A stretch of 64,000 nt of DNA from Nageia nagi (taxonomy: Eukaryota; Pinophyta), in assembly GCA_050084985.1 (NCBI GenBank), contig JBITNC010000001.1, positions 12,896,001 to 12,960,000 on the forward strand, written 5' to 3'. A program made the position numbers and the translations under genes. The notes under the pieces are model-generated. The model did not search any database, was not told the DNA's origin, and worked only from the letters and a program-made list of their open reading frames with translations. Each line of letters starts with the position of its first letter. The first letter of the stretch is position 1. Positions 47,492 to 57,924 of the stretch are shown one piece after another.

Positions 47492-49243
47492 TCAAGAGAT
47501 AGTCAGATATAAAAGACTACTGATCAATTGCTTATAAGCTGTAGCATCAGCCAACTGAGAATCTGAGCTCAAAGATACAATGAATCCAAGAGAAATAGGT
47601 ATTGCAGCATATCTACACTCCTCCATTCCAAACTTTTGCAAGATGTCTGATATATACTTAGATTGACTAAGATAAGTACAATCTTTGTGTTGGTATACTT
47701 GCATCCTAAGATAGTAATGCAATAGACCTAGATCAGTCATTTCAAATGTTGCCTTTAGTTTGGATATGCACTCTTGGATGATTTCAATATTATTGCCAGT
47801 TATGAGAAGATCATCCACATAAAGGAGAATTAAGACCATGTCTTTTCCTTGATTGAGTACATAGAGATCTGAGTTAGAGAAGCACTTGGAAAAACCAATA
47901 TCTACAAAGAATCTTGAAATTTTCTTGTACCATCTAGGTGCTTGCTTAAGTCCATACAAAGACTTCTTTAGCTTGCACACAAAAGACTTTTTACCTTCTG
48001 GAATAAATCCTTCTGGTTGATTCATGTAGATTTCTACATCCAAGTCACCATTGAGAAATGCACTCTTGACATCAAGTTGAAAAACTTTCCATCCTTGAGC
48101 TGTAGAAAGAGCAAGGATTATCTTGACACTAAGCATCTTGGCCATAGGAGCAAAGGTTTCCTCATAATCAATACCATATTTATGAGCAAATCCTTTGGCC
48201 ACTAACCTTGCTTTGTATTTTTCAATTTCTCCATCAGAATTGTACTTGACCTTGTATATCCATTTATTTCCAATCACATTTTTCTCATTGGGATAAGGAA
48301 CCAAATCCCAAGTTTCATTTTTCATGAGCGCCTCATACTCAACTTTCATAGCTTCCATCCAACACTCTTGCTTGGAAGCTTCTTTGAAGGTTGATGGCTC
48401 ATTCGTATTATCAATTTTGGCAAATAAAGATTTATTCAAGGTCATACTCCTTGTAATTCTCTGAGCTAGAGAATTTTGCTCTTGTGGGGACTTCCCTACA
48501 TTATCATCCAACCAATTAGGTGTAGGCAAAGAATCATCTGAATCAGACACCTCAGTATGAGAAGTCATATCCTCAGGAAGTTCATTGAACTTGACATCCC
48601 TATAAATAAATACTATTTTATGGGATGAGGAGTAGAGCCTGTAACCTCTTTGTTGATTATCATACCCCACAAAGATGCATTTTTCTGATCTTTTATCCAA
48701 CTTCTTTCTTTTCTCTGAGGTAATGAAGGCAAATGCATCACAACTGAAGACCCTAAAGTGTGAGATGTTAGGTTTCTTTCCTTTCCATGCTTCATACAGA
48801 GTTTTAACTTCAACTACTTTAGTAGGACACCTATTTAGGGTGTGAATAGCAGTGTGAACAACTTCACCCCATAAGAAACTAGGAAGGTTACCCAACATGC
48901 ACCTTGCCATTTCCATAATAGTTCGATTCTTCCTTTCAGCAACTCCATTTTGTTGAGGGGTGTAAGGGATTGTGAATTGCCGCTTGATCTCATGTTTAAC
49001 ATAATAGTCGTTAAACTCATTGCTATTATACTCACCCCCATTATTAGATCTTAGCATCTTGATCTTAAAATTAGTTTGATTTTGAACAAGAGCCTTGAAG
49101 TCTTTAAACCTGTCAAAAGTTTGATCCTTGTGCTCAAGTAGATAACCAAATGTCATCCTACTGAAGTCATCAATGAAGGTCAGAACATAAGAAGCTCCCC
49201 CTAGAGACTTAGTCTGAAATGGACCCATCAAATCTGAATGCAC
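47492..49243 (-). CDS. Copia A integrase and reverse transcriptase (583 codons open)
   Basis: The longest open frame in the window. Integrase core: HSDLMGPF at residue 2, FIDDFSRMTFGYLL at 23, LRSNNGGEY with Asn67 where the second catalytic Asp belongs, and GVAERKNR with Glu103 (35 residues on, as in the D,D35E family). Then VVHTAIHTLNRCPT and the GKKPNISHFRVFSCDAF region. RT begins near 300 (EYEALMKNETWDLV; IGNKWIYKVKY; YKARLVAKGF), with VFQLDVKSAFLNGD near 388, KKSLYGLKQAP near 426 and the catalytic YVDD at 475-478. The role is copying element RNA to DNA and integrating it. It is part of a larger polyprotein frame; the flanking stops make it a fragment. RT looks intact and integrase is probably inactive. 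Confidence 0.92.
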   Translation of the reverse strand: MHSDLMGPFQTKSLGGASYVLTFIDDFSRMTFGYLLEHKDQTFDRFKDFKALVQNQTNFKIKMLRSNNGGEYNSNEFNDYYVKHEIKRQFTIPYTPQQNGVAERKNRTIMEMARCMLGNLPSFLWGEVVHTAIHTLNRCPTKVVEVKTLYEAWKGKKPNISHFRVFSCDAFAFITSEKRKKLDKRSEKCIFVGYDNQQRGYRLYSSSHKIVFIYRDVKFNELPEDMTSHTEVSDSDDSLPTPNWLDDNVGKSPQEQNSLAQRITRSMTLNKSLFAKIDNTNEPSTFKEASKQECWMEAMKVEYEALMKNETWDLVPYPNEKNVIGNKWIYKVKYNSDGEIEKYKARLVAKGFAHKYGIDYEETFAPMAKMLSVKIILALSTAQGWKVFQLDVKSAFLNGDLDVEIYMNQPEGFIPEGKKSFVCKLKKSLYGLKQAPRWYKKISRFFVDIGFSKCFSNSDLYVLNQGKDMVLILLYVDDLLITGNNIEIIQECISKLKATFEMTDLGLLHYYLRMQVYQHKDCTYLSQSKYISDILQKFGMEECRYAAIPISLGFIVSLSSDSQLADATAYKQLISSLLYLTIS

Positions 49244-49246
49244 AAG

Positions 49247-50770
49247 CTAAAGAGGATGAGTAGCCTGAGTTGCCTTATCTTTTTCAAACTTTTGCCTATT
49301 CATCTTTCCTAGAATGCACCTTTCATAGAGACCAATTGTGGATGAAATATTAGGTAAACCTTCCATAAGTTCTTGATTTTTCATATCTTGAATACTCTTG
49401 TGGTTAAGGTGCCCTAATAGTTGATGCCAAAGATTACCCTTTGAACAAACATTTACAGCAAGACACATCTTTAAAGGAACTTGATCCATAATATAAAGGT
49501 CATCCTTTACTGATCCTTTCATCAAGGTGGCAAGTCCTTTCTTAAAACACCAGGAGTGTGAGGTAAACTCAAATGAGTATCCTTTCCTTGTAATCTGAAT
49601 TACAGAGATAAGATTCATCCTTAGTTTAGGCACATAAAAGACATTATCAAGAACCTTTCCATGAATCTTCACACTCCCTATTCCTTGAACATCAAGGACT
49701 GAATTATCACCTATCACAACTGCATCCTTCTTGTACTTATGAAAGTTTTCAAACTTATCCTTTTCATAACACATGTGATTAGTGCATCCTGAATCAATAA
49801 TCCAATCATTTGAAATAGTTTGAGTCACTGAGTAGTAGGCAATAGTAGTAGCATGCTTGTTCTTCTTTTTATGATTGAAATTTTTCACATTTGCATTTCC
49901 CTTGCCTTTTTTAGCAAATTTCTTTTTACGATAATCATACTCTTTGTGACCAAATATGCCACAAAAGTTACAATTTCCATCAAACTTTTCCTTAGGTTTT
50001 GGCTTGCTTGATCTAGCTTTGTCATTCCTTTGCTTGAAGTTGCCATTATTGTTGCCCTTTTTCTCATGCTTCCTGAAGGTAGATGAGGATTTGTTATCTT
50101 TGGATTTATAATGATTAAACTTCTTCTTGAAAGGAGTTTTGGTTGCTCCTAGAGCAATGTTATTGTCCTTTGGAGAAAAGTTCAACATTTTCTTATTCAA
50201 AGTTTCCTCATGCTTCAGAAGGAGTCTAGAAAGGTTATCAAGAGAGATGACATCTTCTTCATCATCGAGCCTAGTTTCCATAATCATGACAAAGTTACTG
50301 AACTTTGTAGAAAGGCTTTGAAGAATGATGAAGACCATGAACTCATCATTGATCTAGTTGCACCCACAATCAACTAGTTGTGTCTTGAGGTCAATGATTT
50401 TGTTCAAGTAAATAGAAGCACTTTCATCTTCACCTTGATGATATTGCAACAACTTTTGTAAAATAGTGAACCTCCTTGAAAATTTTGACCCAAGGTAAAT
50501 TTTCTTCAGCCTATCCCAAGCTTCCTTTGCTAATGTTGAAGAAGAGATCATGAGAAGTACATCATCTAAAACTGCATGATAAATCATTGAAGTTGCTAAC
50601 TCATTCTTTGAGTTGTAGATTTCAAGAGCCTTATCATCTGTAGGAGTGACTAAGTCTTCATTAACTATCTACCACAACTTCCTTTCTTGTAACTTAGCTT
50701 TCATACGAGGTTCCCATATGCTAAAGTTGGAACCGTCGAGTATATGCTTGGGTATGAAGGTTTCAACCAT
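49247..50770 (-). pseudogene. Copia A gag and protease
   Basis: Starts at 50770 (MVETFIPKHILDGSNFSIW), chosen because copia B begins with the same words. A TAG at 50669-50671 follows RKLW and a TAG at 50354-50356 follows DCGCN. The gag core is ELATSMIYHAVLDDVLLMIS, WDRLKKIYLGSKFSRRF, then FMVFIILQSLSTKFSNFVMI. The zinc-knuckle is CNFCGIFGHKEYDY with Tyr replacing the final Cys. The protease motif WIIDSGCTNHMCYEKDKF contains the catalytic Asp-Ser-Gly. GAG-pre-integrase is NLWHQLLGHLNHKSIQDMKN. The frame ends at a TAG (49247-49249) where homologues read on into integrase. There is no frameshift. Confidence 0.9.
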
Positions 50771-53049
50771 TGCTACACAAAAGTAAATAAGCAAGAAGAA
50801 TGAATAAATTTCTACAATTTACCATCTATACAAATCAAACATTGATAAGTAAACATGTCCCACATGTGCAAACTTATAAACCAAGATCCATAGAAGGATA
50901 AAGTTGAGGTTGTTTTCTTGTATAGAATTAGGCCTTCACCTGGATGCCCGCAAAGTGGAGCCCAAGTACTACCAGTCCTCAACCAGTTCACCTTGGTTAG
51001 TAATATACTCTCTCATGGAGAAGTACCAACTATTTTTCAAGGATCTGACGTATGTTGGACTGGCCATTTTAATTATCTTGTTTAAGGTTTTCAAGTTTTC
51101 CTCCTAGGTTATTAGGATAATCCTTGAATGGACGTGCGGACATGTGGTATCACTACACACATGCCTGTCCACCTAATAGAGTTATGTCCAATCCAACAAA
51201 GGTCTTAGGGGCAATTAAGAAGGATTTACCACCACTTGGTTCTTCGGACTAAAAAGGCTCCAGTCTGCCCTGTCCTCCCTCATGGCTCCCCAAACAAGTC
51301 ATGTTGTGGAAAAGTACGTGTGGATGTGTTCATTTTAGGGGTTACTTTCAATATTTTGCATTTTGCAAGTATAAAGCAATTATGTAAAAATATAAAGTAA
51401 AGTATTAAAAATACATCATCCATAAGAACTTGAAATATAAGAGTCCAATGGGTTTTGTACTAACCCCTAAAGGACATTTTTACATTTTGCATACGTGCTC
51501 AAGTTCATAAATTCATTCAACACTTTAATGAATTTAAAAAAGGCTAATTCCTACTTAGCATTAATCCATTCATTAATTTAAAAAAAAAATTGCATAAGTT
51601 CTATACTTAGCATGAATTCATTTTTAAATGTTCTAAGTCCTACTCATGACTAGTAAAAAGAAATGCCATAAATCACTTAGCAAAGAATGCCTAGGGTTTA
51701 TTCATAACTTAACATTTAATGAATAAGTCCATTCATACTTGGCATAAATCATGAATTCATAGACAATGCTTAAGTCCTACTTTAGCATTAGTTTAAGCAT
51801 TTAGAGAATTAAAAAATGCATAAGTTAAGCATTAACAAACTTGACATTTAATGACTTCAAAAAAAAGGCACTAAATTCTCCCCCTTCTTACTTAAAAAAA
51901 AAGGCACTATAAGTATTTAATTTGAACTTAAAGAAAGAAAATTTTAGAAATACTTGATCATGTAGCTCCAAAAAATTTCCTCTTTTTAGGTAAGAAAAAT
52001 ATCATGCTCATAAAACTTATGGAGAAAAGAGACTTTAATTTTTGGACAACCACTTCTTGCAAGAGGTAAGGTGTTTACCTATCAAAACTTTATGAGGATT
52101 GACTATCATGCTCAACAAAATTAAATTAGCCTCCCTTTTGGAAAAAAAAATTCTACCCAACAAGGTTTGAATTCAAATAATTAATGCTTCTTACCAAAAA
52201 GTTAAAGCATTAGAGAGACTTTGCAAAGAATACAAGAAATTTCCAACTCAAAAATTAATGCATTGTCTCTCATCCAACAAAAATTTGTTGAAAAGTTTGT
52301 TTTTTTTTTTTTTGTTTTTAATGAAGAGAGGTAAAAAAATGTTGATAGACATGTAAAAAAGATTACTTGCAAGAAAACTCAATGCCATTAATGATCTTCT
52401 ACCAAAATAAATGAAACACCTCCCCCATTTTTTAATGCACTTTAGAGTTAAAAGAACATACTCAAAGCAAAACAAATGATGAGTAAAAAAAACATGTTTA
52501 GAGGTGCAGGGCTATGATGTGTGCGAAGGGTTGAGAGGTCCATTTTGAGGGACTATGAGGTGAGTGGTGAGGAGAGAGAAGTTCCCACTACATGCAAAGG
52601 TGGAGGTTTTAGAAGTTGCCATGCAATGACAATGTATGCAAGAATCAAAGAGGGGCGAGTCTACAACATCTGCAAGAATCGACACCCTATGTGACAGGAA
52701 ATGAAGCACATTTGAAAGTAGAAGAAAAAAGCCTATGAACTAGGAAGATTTTGATCGATGGAAGATAGGCTCTAAAAACCTTAAGAATAGGCTGCATTCA
52801 TCATTGGTAGAGGAGAGGAGGGATGCTGCTGGTGGAGGAATGGAGAGTTTTCAAAAAAAAAGGAAAGTTGTTGCCTTGGCTTATAGCCTTCGTGGTGGTA
52901 TTTTAGCTGCGATGGGAATCTAAGGGTTTCTACCGATTTCACTGGATAGGTGGTTAAAGTATCCCAATGCTTTAGTCTTAGCATGCGATGCGTCAGAGAA
53001 CCTCGTAAGCATAGGGATAATAGGTTTGGGTTGGATGATTCCCCTATTA
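50771..53049 (-). other. Copia A leader (between gag and the PPR-like fragment)
   Basis: Non-coding by lack of recognisable motif. 52500-53050 is less AT-rich. A minus ORF at 53101-52781 starts in the PPR-like fragment (MIASYAHPDLLLEE) and then runs into a sequence I do not recognise. The AT-rich remainder has homopolymer runs (52293-52310). Confidence 0.6.
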
Positions 53050-53335
53050 GTTGAAAAGATTCCTCTAATAATAGATCAGGATGTGCATAGCTTGCTATCA
53101 TTGTAGTCCATAGACTCCATTTTGATGAGGCATTTTGTTAAATAATTTGCAAACCCTTTCAACATATCCATCTTGTGCATATCATTTGACCATTGCAGTC
53201 CATAAGACTACATTTCAGTGAGGCATTCTATCAAACAATTCACAGACCCTTTCAATGTATCCGTTTTGTGCATATCCTTCGAGCATTGCAGTCCATAGAC
53301 TACATCTTAATGAGGCATTTTGTGTTCCTCCACAT
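53050..53335 (-). pseudogene. PPR (pentatricopeptide-repeat) gene fragment within copia A leader
   Basis: Minus-strand reading gives KMPH-stop-DVV, WTAMLEGYAQNGYIERVCEL, FDRMPH-stop-NVVLWTAMVK, then (stop) YAQDGYVERVCKLFNKMPHQ and finally MIASYAHPD. The DNA unit is 93 bp (31 codons), repeated about two and a half times, each unit starting 'cattgcagtccata' on the plus strand. A 31-residue motif with the sequence F-D-x-M-P-x-x-x-V-V-x-W-T-A-M-I-x-G-Y-A-Q-N-G is the classic S-type motif of plant PLS-class PPR proteins, which bind organelle RNA. The stops fit C-to-T or G-to-T changes in Arg (CGA) and Gly (GGA) codons. No copia function is known for it, so it looks like captured host gene sequence. 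Confidence 0.72.
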
Positions 53336-53789
53336 TTTAAAAATGTTTATATATATATAATATATATAAAGTTGCAAATAAAATTAAAAAAATTGAAATT
53401 TCTCCCTCTCACAAAAGAAATTACCCATTTTTATTAACAAAAGGTTAAAAAAATTATCTTCTCCATAAGATAGAAAAAAATTCCTAAACTTAATTTTTGT
53501 ATACTATCCTCTTAAATAATGAGCAAATAAGCAATTTGCAAAAAAAAAAAAGAAACTATTCACAAAAGAGGTTAGTATCAAAAATTGTTAATCATATTTA
53601 ACTGAACAATAGTCAACATATAGCACACAATATGTTAGTAGTAAAATACAATTATTCAATAATTAACCAAGAAGGTAAAAAAAATGTATACCTTCTATTA
53701 TGTTTTACCTCAACAATGTAAGAAGATGAGAAATGGAGACCTTCAAATTGAAGAAGTTTCAAAGAATGTTGAAGGAGCTTCCACACCAA
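53336..53789 (-). other. Copia A leader next to the primer site
   Basis: AT-rich, with a (TA)n run near 53348-53370 and poly-A tracts. No coding potential. Confidence 0.6.
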
Positions 53790-53801
53790 GCTCTGATACC
53801 A
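53790..53801 (-). other. Copia A primer-binding site (initiator Met tRNA type)
   Basis: The minus strand reads TGGTATCAGAGC, the exact usual plant copia primer site, two bases inside the 5' LTR. Confidence 0.95.
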
Positions 53802-53803
53802 AT

Positions 53804-54291
53804 TGAAAGAATTAGTTCTACACTAATCCTCAAGGTCCAAGACTATAGGAAACTTAATCATTCAACATATACAAGCTAATAACACCATTCACATAAGATA
53901 ACACCAATATAAGTGGTTCCTCCCTCCTTGGGAGTACATCCACAACTAGATCTCAATTCTCAAACTATGCACCCTCTTACTACAATTACTTTCTCTCCTA
54001 CACAAACTAGTAGAGTAATCTTACTCAAAATCTAAGTGATATTACAAGAGGAGAAGCCCTCTATTTATAGCATGAGAGCACCTCCCTAACCTCCCTTTAA
54101 CCCAAGGGTAAGGTTAGGGTTACAATAAATATATTACCTAACTTTAACCTACCAACTAACCACATGGTAAGGTCAAAGTTTACATAATAAAGAATTCAAT
54201 TAATCCTTAAGGTATCTAAATATCCTTTAAGTGATTAATTGAATTTACAAGGAGTTTAGATATTCACAATATTTCATTACAAATTCTAACA
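53804..54291 (-). repeat. Copia A 5' LTR (promoter)
   Basis: Nearly identical to 45616-46104. A TATA box (minus strand TATAAATAG, 54061-54069) is the likely core promoter of the element. Confidence 0.95.
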
Positions 54292-54830
54292 AAGATATAA
54301 TCTTCCAACAAAAATTACCCCATGGTGTAGTAAAAGTTGTTTTATGTTGATCATTCAGATTGATTAAAATTTGATTATATCTCAAAAAACCATCAATAAA
54401 ATATAATGTATCTTGACCAACAATACTATCCAAATCATATCAATATTTGGTAAAGGAAAATCATCTTTTGGAAAAAGCATTGTTAATATCTCTAAAGTTA
54501 ATACAAATTCTTATCTCTCAAGTTGGTTTTGTAATATGAACAATATTAGCCATCCATTATGAATAATCTATAGGTTTTTATAAAACCAACATTCAAGTAT
54601 TTTTCAATTTCTTTATTGACTAACAATTCTTTGGAAGGATTCATTTTTCTTGGGTTTTCATTAACAAGTTTTTTCCCCTTCTTAAGTGGTAAATTATGCA
54701 TAACAAAAGAGGGATCTAGGCCAAGCATATCAAAATAAGAGCATGCAATATTCTTATTACATTCAATTTTATTTTTGTACCTTTTGTACTGTAGTGTATC
54801 CAAAATATCTCTAATCTTGATCATCATTTC
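54292..54830 (-). pseudogene. Gypsy J RT (5' part)
   Basis: The minus strand from 54827: MLGLDPSFVMHNLPLKKGKK, NPRKMNPSKELLVNKEIEKY and LNVGFIKTYRL, the conserved N-terminal approach to gypsy RT (a DMPGL-like motif, then RKMxP). After a frameshift, 54433-54292: MDSIVGQDTLYFIDGFLRYN and DQHKTTFTTPWGNFCWKI. It is cut here by copia A and continues at 45615 with FGLKNVGATYQ. Confidence 0.88.
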
Positions 54831-55404
54831 TTAATCACTTGTTCCAATATTGATGTCAACTAGCTCTTCAATAGGAAATATCAATTCATCTTTCTTTTAC
54901 AGTAAGGAGAAAACTCTTCTAGTTCAATAATATCATGATCTTCAGCTTCTTCATCATCATCTAGAATAACATTCTTCATATGCTTGTATTGATTTGTAGT
55001 ATGCCCTCTTTTTTTATAATAAGATAAATAGGATTATTGTTTATCAAACCTCACACTATCATCGAGTTGTTATATCCATTAGTTTCAACAACCATTTCTT
55101 AACTAGATCCTACAAAGTAAACTTTTTGTAATAGGAAAAGTATGTTTATAGTCCCTTTATGTATCAGATCTAGTTAAAGTAGGTGTTGCAATTAGATTCA
55201 CATTCTTTTATTTCTTCTTAGTATAAGGTTTATAGTCATCTTATGAACTGGATGTATACTTGAGTATCCCAAGCTCAAGAAAACCCCTTTCTTTTGCTAA
55301 TACTCTTTTTCTCATGATGCCAAATCCCATTTCATCATAATCAAGTTCATATTGCTTAATAATCAAAAGAATAGATTCAACACAAATACCATAAATTTTA
55401 GTTT
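54831..55404 (-). pseudogene. Gypsy J gag C-terminal and protease region, degraded
   Basis: Minus-strand pieces such as IYGICVESILLIIKQYELDY and GFGIMRKRVLAKERGFLELG just past the solo LTR continue the gag or post-gag protein, and an acidic stretch (ILDDDEEAEDHDIIELEEF) lies near 54960. No intact protease motif (DSG/DTG) could be identified. Confidence 0.5.
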
Positions 55405-55409
55405 CATCT

Positions 55410-55889
55410 TGTTATAAAATTATATATTACAGAGCAATGGAACACATAAAATATTGCAAAAATATAAACACAGAAAATGATAAACAAGAGAGTCACAGAT
55501 ATACATGGTTACCCAGTTTGGGCTACGTCCACCCCAAACAGCCAGTCCTACCTTTCTATTATCCAATAAAATGAAGAGATACAACCTATAGCAGATCCAC
55601 TGTAATATCCTCTATTTTCTCTCATAGTCGCATGTCTCTATTTCTCACTCACCGAAAGCACATCTATTACAATGCCCTCATACAAAGAGAGGGGTTGCCT
55701 TCTAGGGAAAAAAAAAAACCCTAAACTAAACATAAGTTCTACCATCAGATCATTTGCCTAATGAACGACCCAGATTGACTAGAAATTACTATACTTTTAC
55801 AACCCCCCATGTGGAGGGGTGTACAAACTTCCTGGGGTATACATCCGTTGAAACAAAGAACTCTAAATAATCATGCTCCACACACAACA
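55410..55889. mobile_element. Solo LTR inserted in gypsy J gag
   Basis: 480 bp with ends TGTTATAA and CACACAACA (inverted TGTT/AACA) and a perfect 5-bp TSD CATCT (55405-55409 and 55890-55894). The internal sequence 'gggctacgtccacccc' is a motif often seen in plant LTRs of small copia or TRIM-like elements. There is no internal region, so it is a solo LTR left by recombination between two LTRs. Orientation was not determined. Confidence 0.75.
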
Positions 55890-56600
55890 CATCTAGCTTA
55901 CTTCTGATGGATTTCCATACCTTTTTGAATCTTGGAATATACTTGTCTAATGCTTCATTAGGCCCTTTATGCAAGGCATATAACTTTGTAATAATGGACT
56001 ATTCTTTGATATTATGCTTATATTTATTCATGAATGCCTTTAATAATGAGTGAAAAGAATCAATTGAATCCAGTGGTAGGTTATAGAACATTGATTGGCA
56101 TCACCATTAAAACTCCTTGGGAATAATTTGGTCATCAACTTCTCTTCAAATCCCAGTTTCAATAAGCACTCCTAGAATCTTACAAGATGTTATTTCAGGT
56201 CTTGATCACCACTAAACATATTTAACTCAGGGTACATGAGGTTGAGTGATAGGGGAAAATTATGGATCTCTTCTGATAAGGGTGAAGTGATGACACCATG
56301 ATAGTCTTCTTACTTTTGCTAGGATCTCTATTGATTCTCAAGTTTTAAAATCCTTCTAGTTATGGAAACATCAGGATAATTTTGGTTTGTATTGGTTGAA
56401 GCTTGTAGTATTCATATATCAAGAGCCTCTTTAAGCATTATTTGTAGTAATGGAATGGTATAATTCTTGAACATATCTTGCACCTAATTCATAATGATAT
56501 TTATGATGTCAATGCCTTAAAATAGGAAAATTACAACATTGATGGAGTGAGATCCATCATAGAATTATGCAAGATTTTATCTATGATGGAAAAATTGCTT
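55890..56600 (-). pseudogene. Gypsy J gag core
   Basis: Minus-strand pieces in order: MFSGDQDLK, ECLLKLGFEEKLMTKLFPRS, FNGDANQ, then in the next frame LDSIDSFHSLLKAFMNKYKH, SIITKLYALHKGPNEALDKY and IPRFKKVWKSIRSKLDV, where the solo LTR breaks it. This is the retrotransposon-gag fold typical of Tat-like elements (a YNLPL-like segment, then F..KYKHNI). Frameshifted and stopped. Confidence 0.75.
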
Positions 56601-56609
56601 GTAATAATT

Positions 56610-56619
56610 GGGTTCACCA
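56610..56619 (-). other. Gypsy J primer-binding site
   Basis: The minus strand reads TGGTGAACCC, three bases inside the 5' LTR. The same sequence follows the LTR of gypsy H (60110-60120). I did not assign the tRNA; a complementary tRNA would end GGGTTCACCA. Confidence 0.7.
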
Positions 56620-56622
56620 ATA

Positions 56623-57219
56623 TGTATATAGAAAATAATGGATTATAATAAAATAAAATACTAATTCTTTGCAATATACTTACTAAAGTATAAATGAGGA
56701 TGATCATATAATTATAGTGTGATCAAATCTTTTCTTCATTAGATCTAAGGCTCAAGGTCATACTTATCATGCAGATCTAGTACAATATGAATCCATAACT
56801 ATGAAATCCATGCTATGAAATCAACCTTCATATAATGCCCATGCTGTTTGAATTTTGAGATCTAAATATGAAATTAAGATATGTGAAGCATTATGAAGAG
56901 TAGATAACATATCCTTAGATAAATGGTGTTACAAAACACCATATTATTTGAATGATGTGATATTCATATACTAACCTATATGATATCTAACTATCCGATA
57001 GGAATTCTTTAATTATTATCTTCTTTCACTAGGATATCTTGATCCTTTTCATTTTTTGATATTTGCATATATTTGATAGCTTATGGTGTATTTATTGGCA
57101 TTTACACCAATCACATTGATTACTTAACGTTCTTTTTTACCTATTTAATGATTTTACATATTTTAAATTTTTGATACCTTAAATATGATTTGTATAAAAA
57201 TCATATTTAGGTATCTACA
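56623..57219 (-). repeat. Gypsy J 5' LTR
   Basis: Plus-strand ends TGTATATAG and GGTATCTACA; pairs with 41573-42181. Near its minus-strand start it contains the inverted repeat 'atgatttgtataaaaatcat', a feature shared with gypsy H. Confidence 0.88.
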
Positions 57220-57224
57220 ATTAT

Positions 57225-57924
57225 ATCTTCCATAATATTTCTCAACAAGTAAACCTCTGCTAATAATAAAAGACACACTAGTACTTTCCATTTTTATACC
57301 AATTGAGGGAGTCATCATTTATGATTATTTAAGAAGATCATCAATTAAATTCCTTGCATATATGAAGGAATCAATTTCAAATGCAATATACATGGAATCC
57401 TCCTATTTACATTATAATAATAATTATTAAATAATGAAACATGCAAATAAAAAATGCAATGATCCTCAATAGAATCCTCATCAATACATACCTTCCTGAT
57501 AATAATACTATCATTTTTATCAACAAAAGATCAAGAAGAATTTTAGTGGGTAAATCAAAAAATTGTGGCTATAATTATGAATTTTTGATTTGGCTACTAT
57601 AGTGCATAGTTGTTTCCATCGTAATGCCAAAATTTTATAAAAATATTTAAATTCCTAGGCCATGTAGACAACCTTTCTGCATGTATTTTAATATATTAGC
57701 CTTCTTTTCTAATCCTATTTTAGCTCCTTTGCCTTGAAATTATAAAAAGAAAAAATAATCTTTCCTAAATAGATACTTATAGGTCAATATATTTATATAC
57801 ATATCCAATGCCCCTTCCATACCACCACATCATAAAGAATGAAGCTAACAACCTTGAATTTGCGCTCATTTTATGATATTATAATCCAATAAAAAATTGA
57901 TCTTTTTATATATCTAATTTTGTG
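57225..57924. other. Unassigned AT-rich stretch
   Basis: Continuation of the DNA that was present before gypsy J inserted (the left flank is at 41572 and before). No gene recognised. Confidence 0.5.

Larger units (their letters stand above)
45616..54291 (-). mobile_element. Copia A: nearly intact Ty1/copia element
   Basis: 8,676 bp, with LTRs 45616-46104 and 53804-54291 that I aligned by eye: five substitutions and one 1-bp gap. TSD AAGAT at 45611-45615 and 54292-54296. PPT at 46105-46114, PBS at 53790-53801. One continuous reading frame of 1,305 codons (50770 to 46856) carries gag, protease, integrase, RT and RNase H and is broken only by six stop codons. A leader of about 3 kb separates the primer site from gag and contains a PPR-like fragment. 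It is inserted into the RT of gypsy J. It is the youngest datable element here. Confidence 0.95.
41573..57219 (-). mobile_element. Gypsy J: Ty3/gypsy element of Tat-like type with two nested insertions
   Basis: LTRs at 41573-42181 (609 bp) and 56623-57219 (597 bp) share order and sequence throughout. A perfect TSD ATTAT occurs at 41568-41572 and 57220-57224. PPT at 42182-42193 and PBS at 56610-56619 both agree with minus orientation. The coding order is gag, RT, RNase H, second (archaeal-type) RNase H, integrase. Its own length is about 6.97 kb after removing copia A (with one TSD copy). The presence of an additional RNase H containing CTNNMAEYEALILGLK before integrase suggests the Tat lineage. 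Confidence 0.9.
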
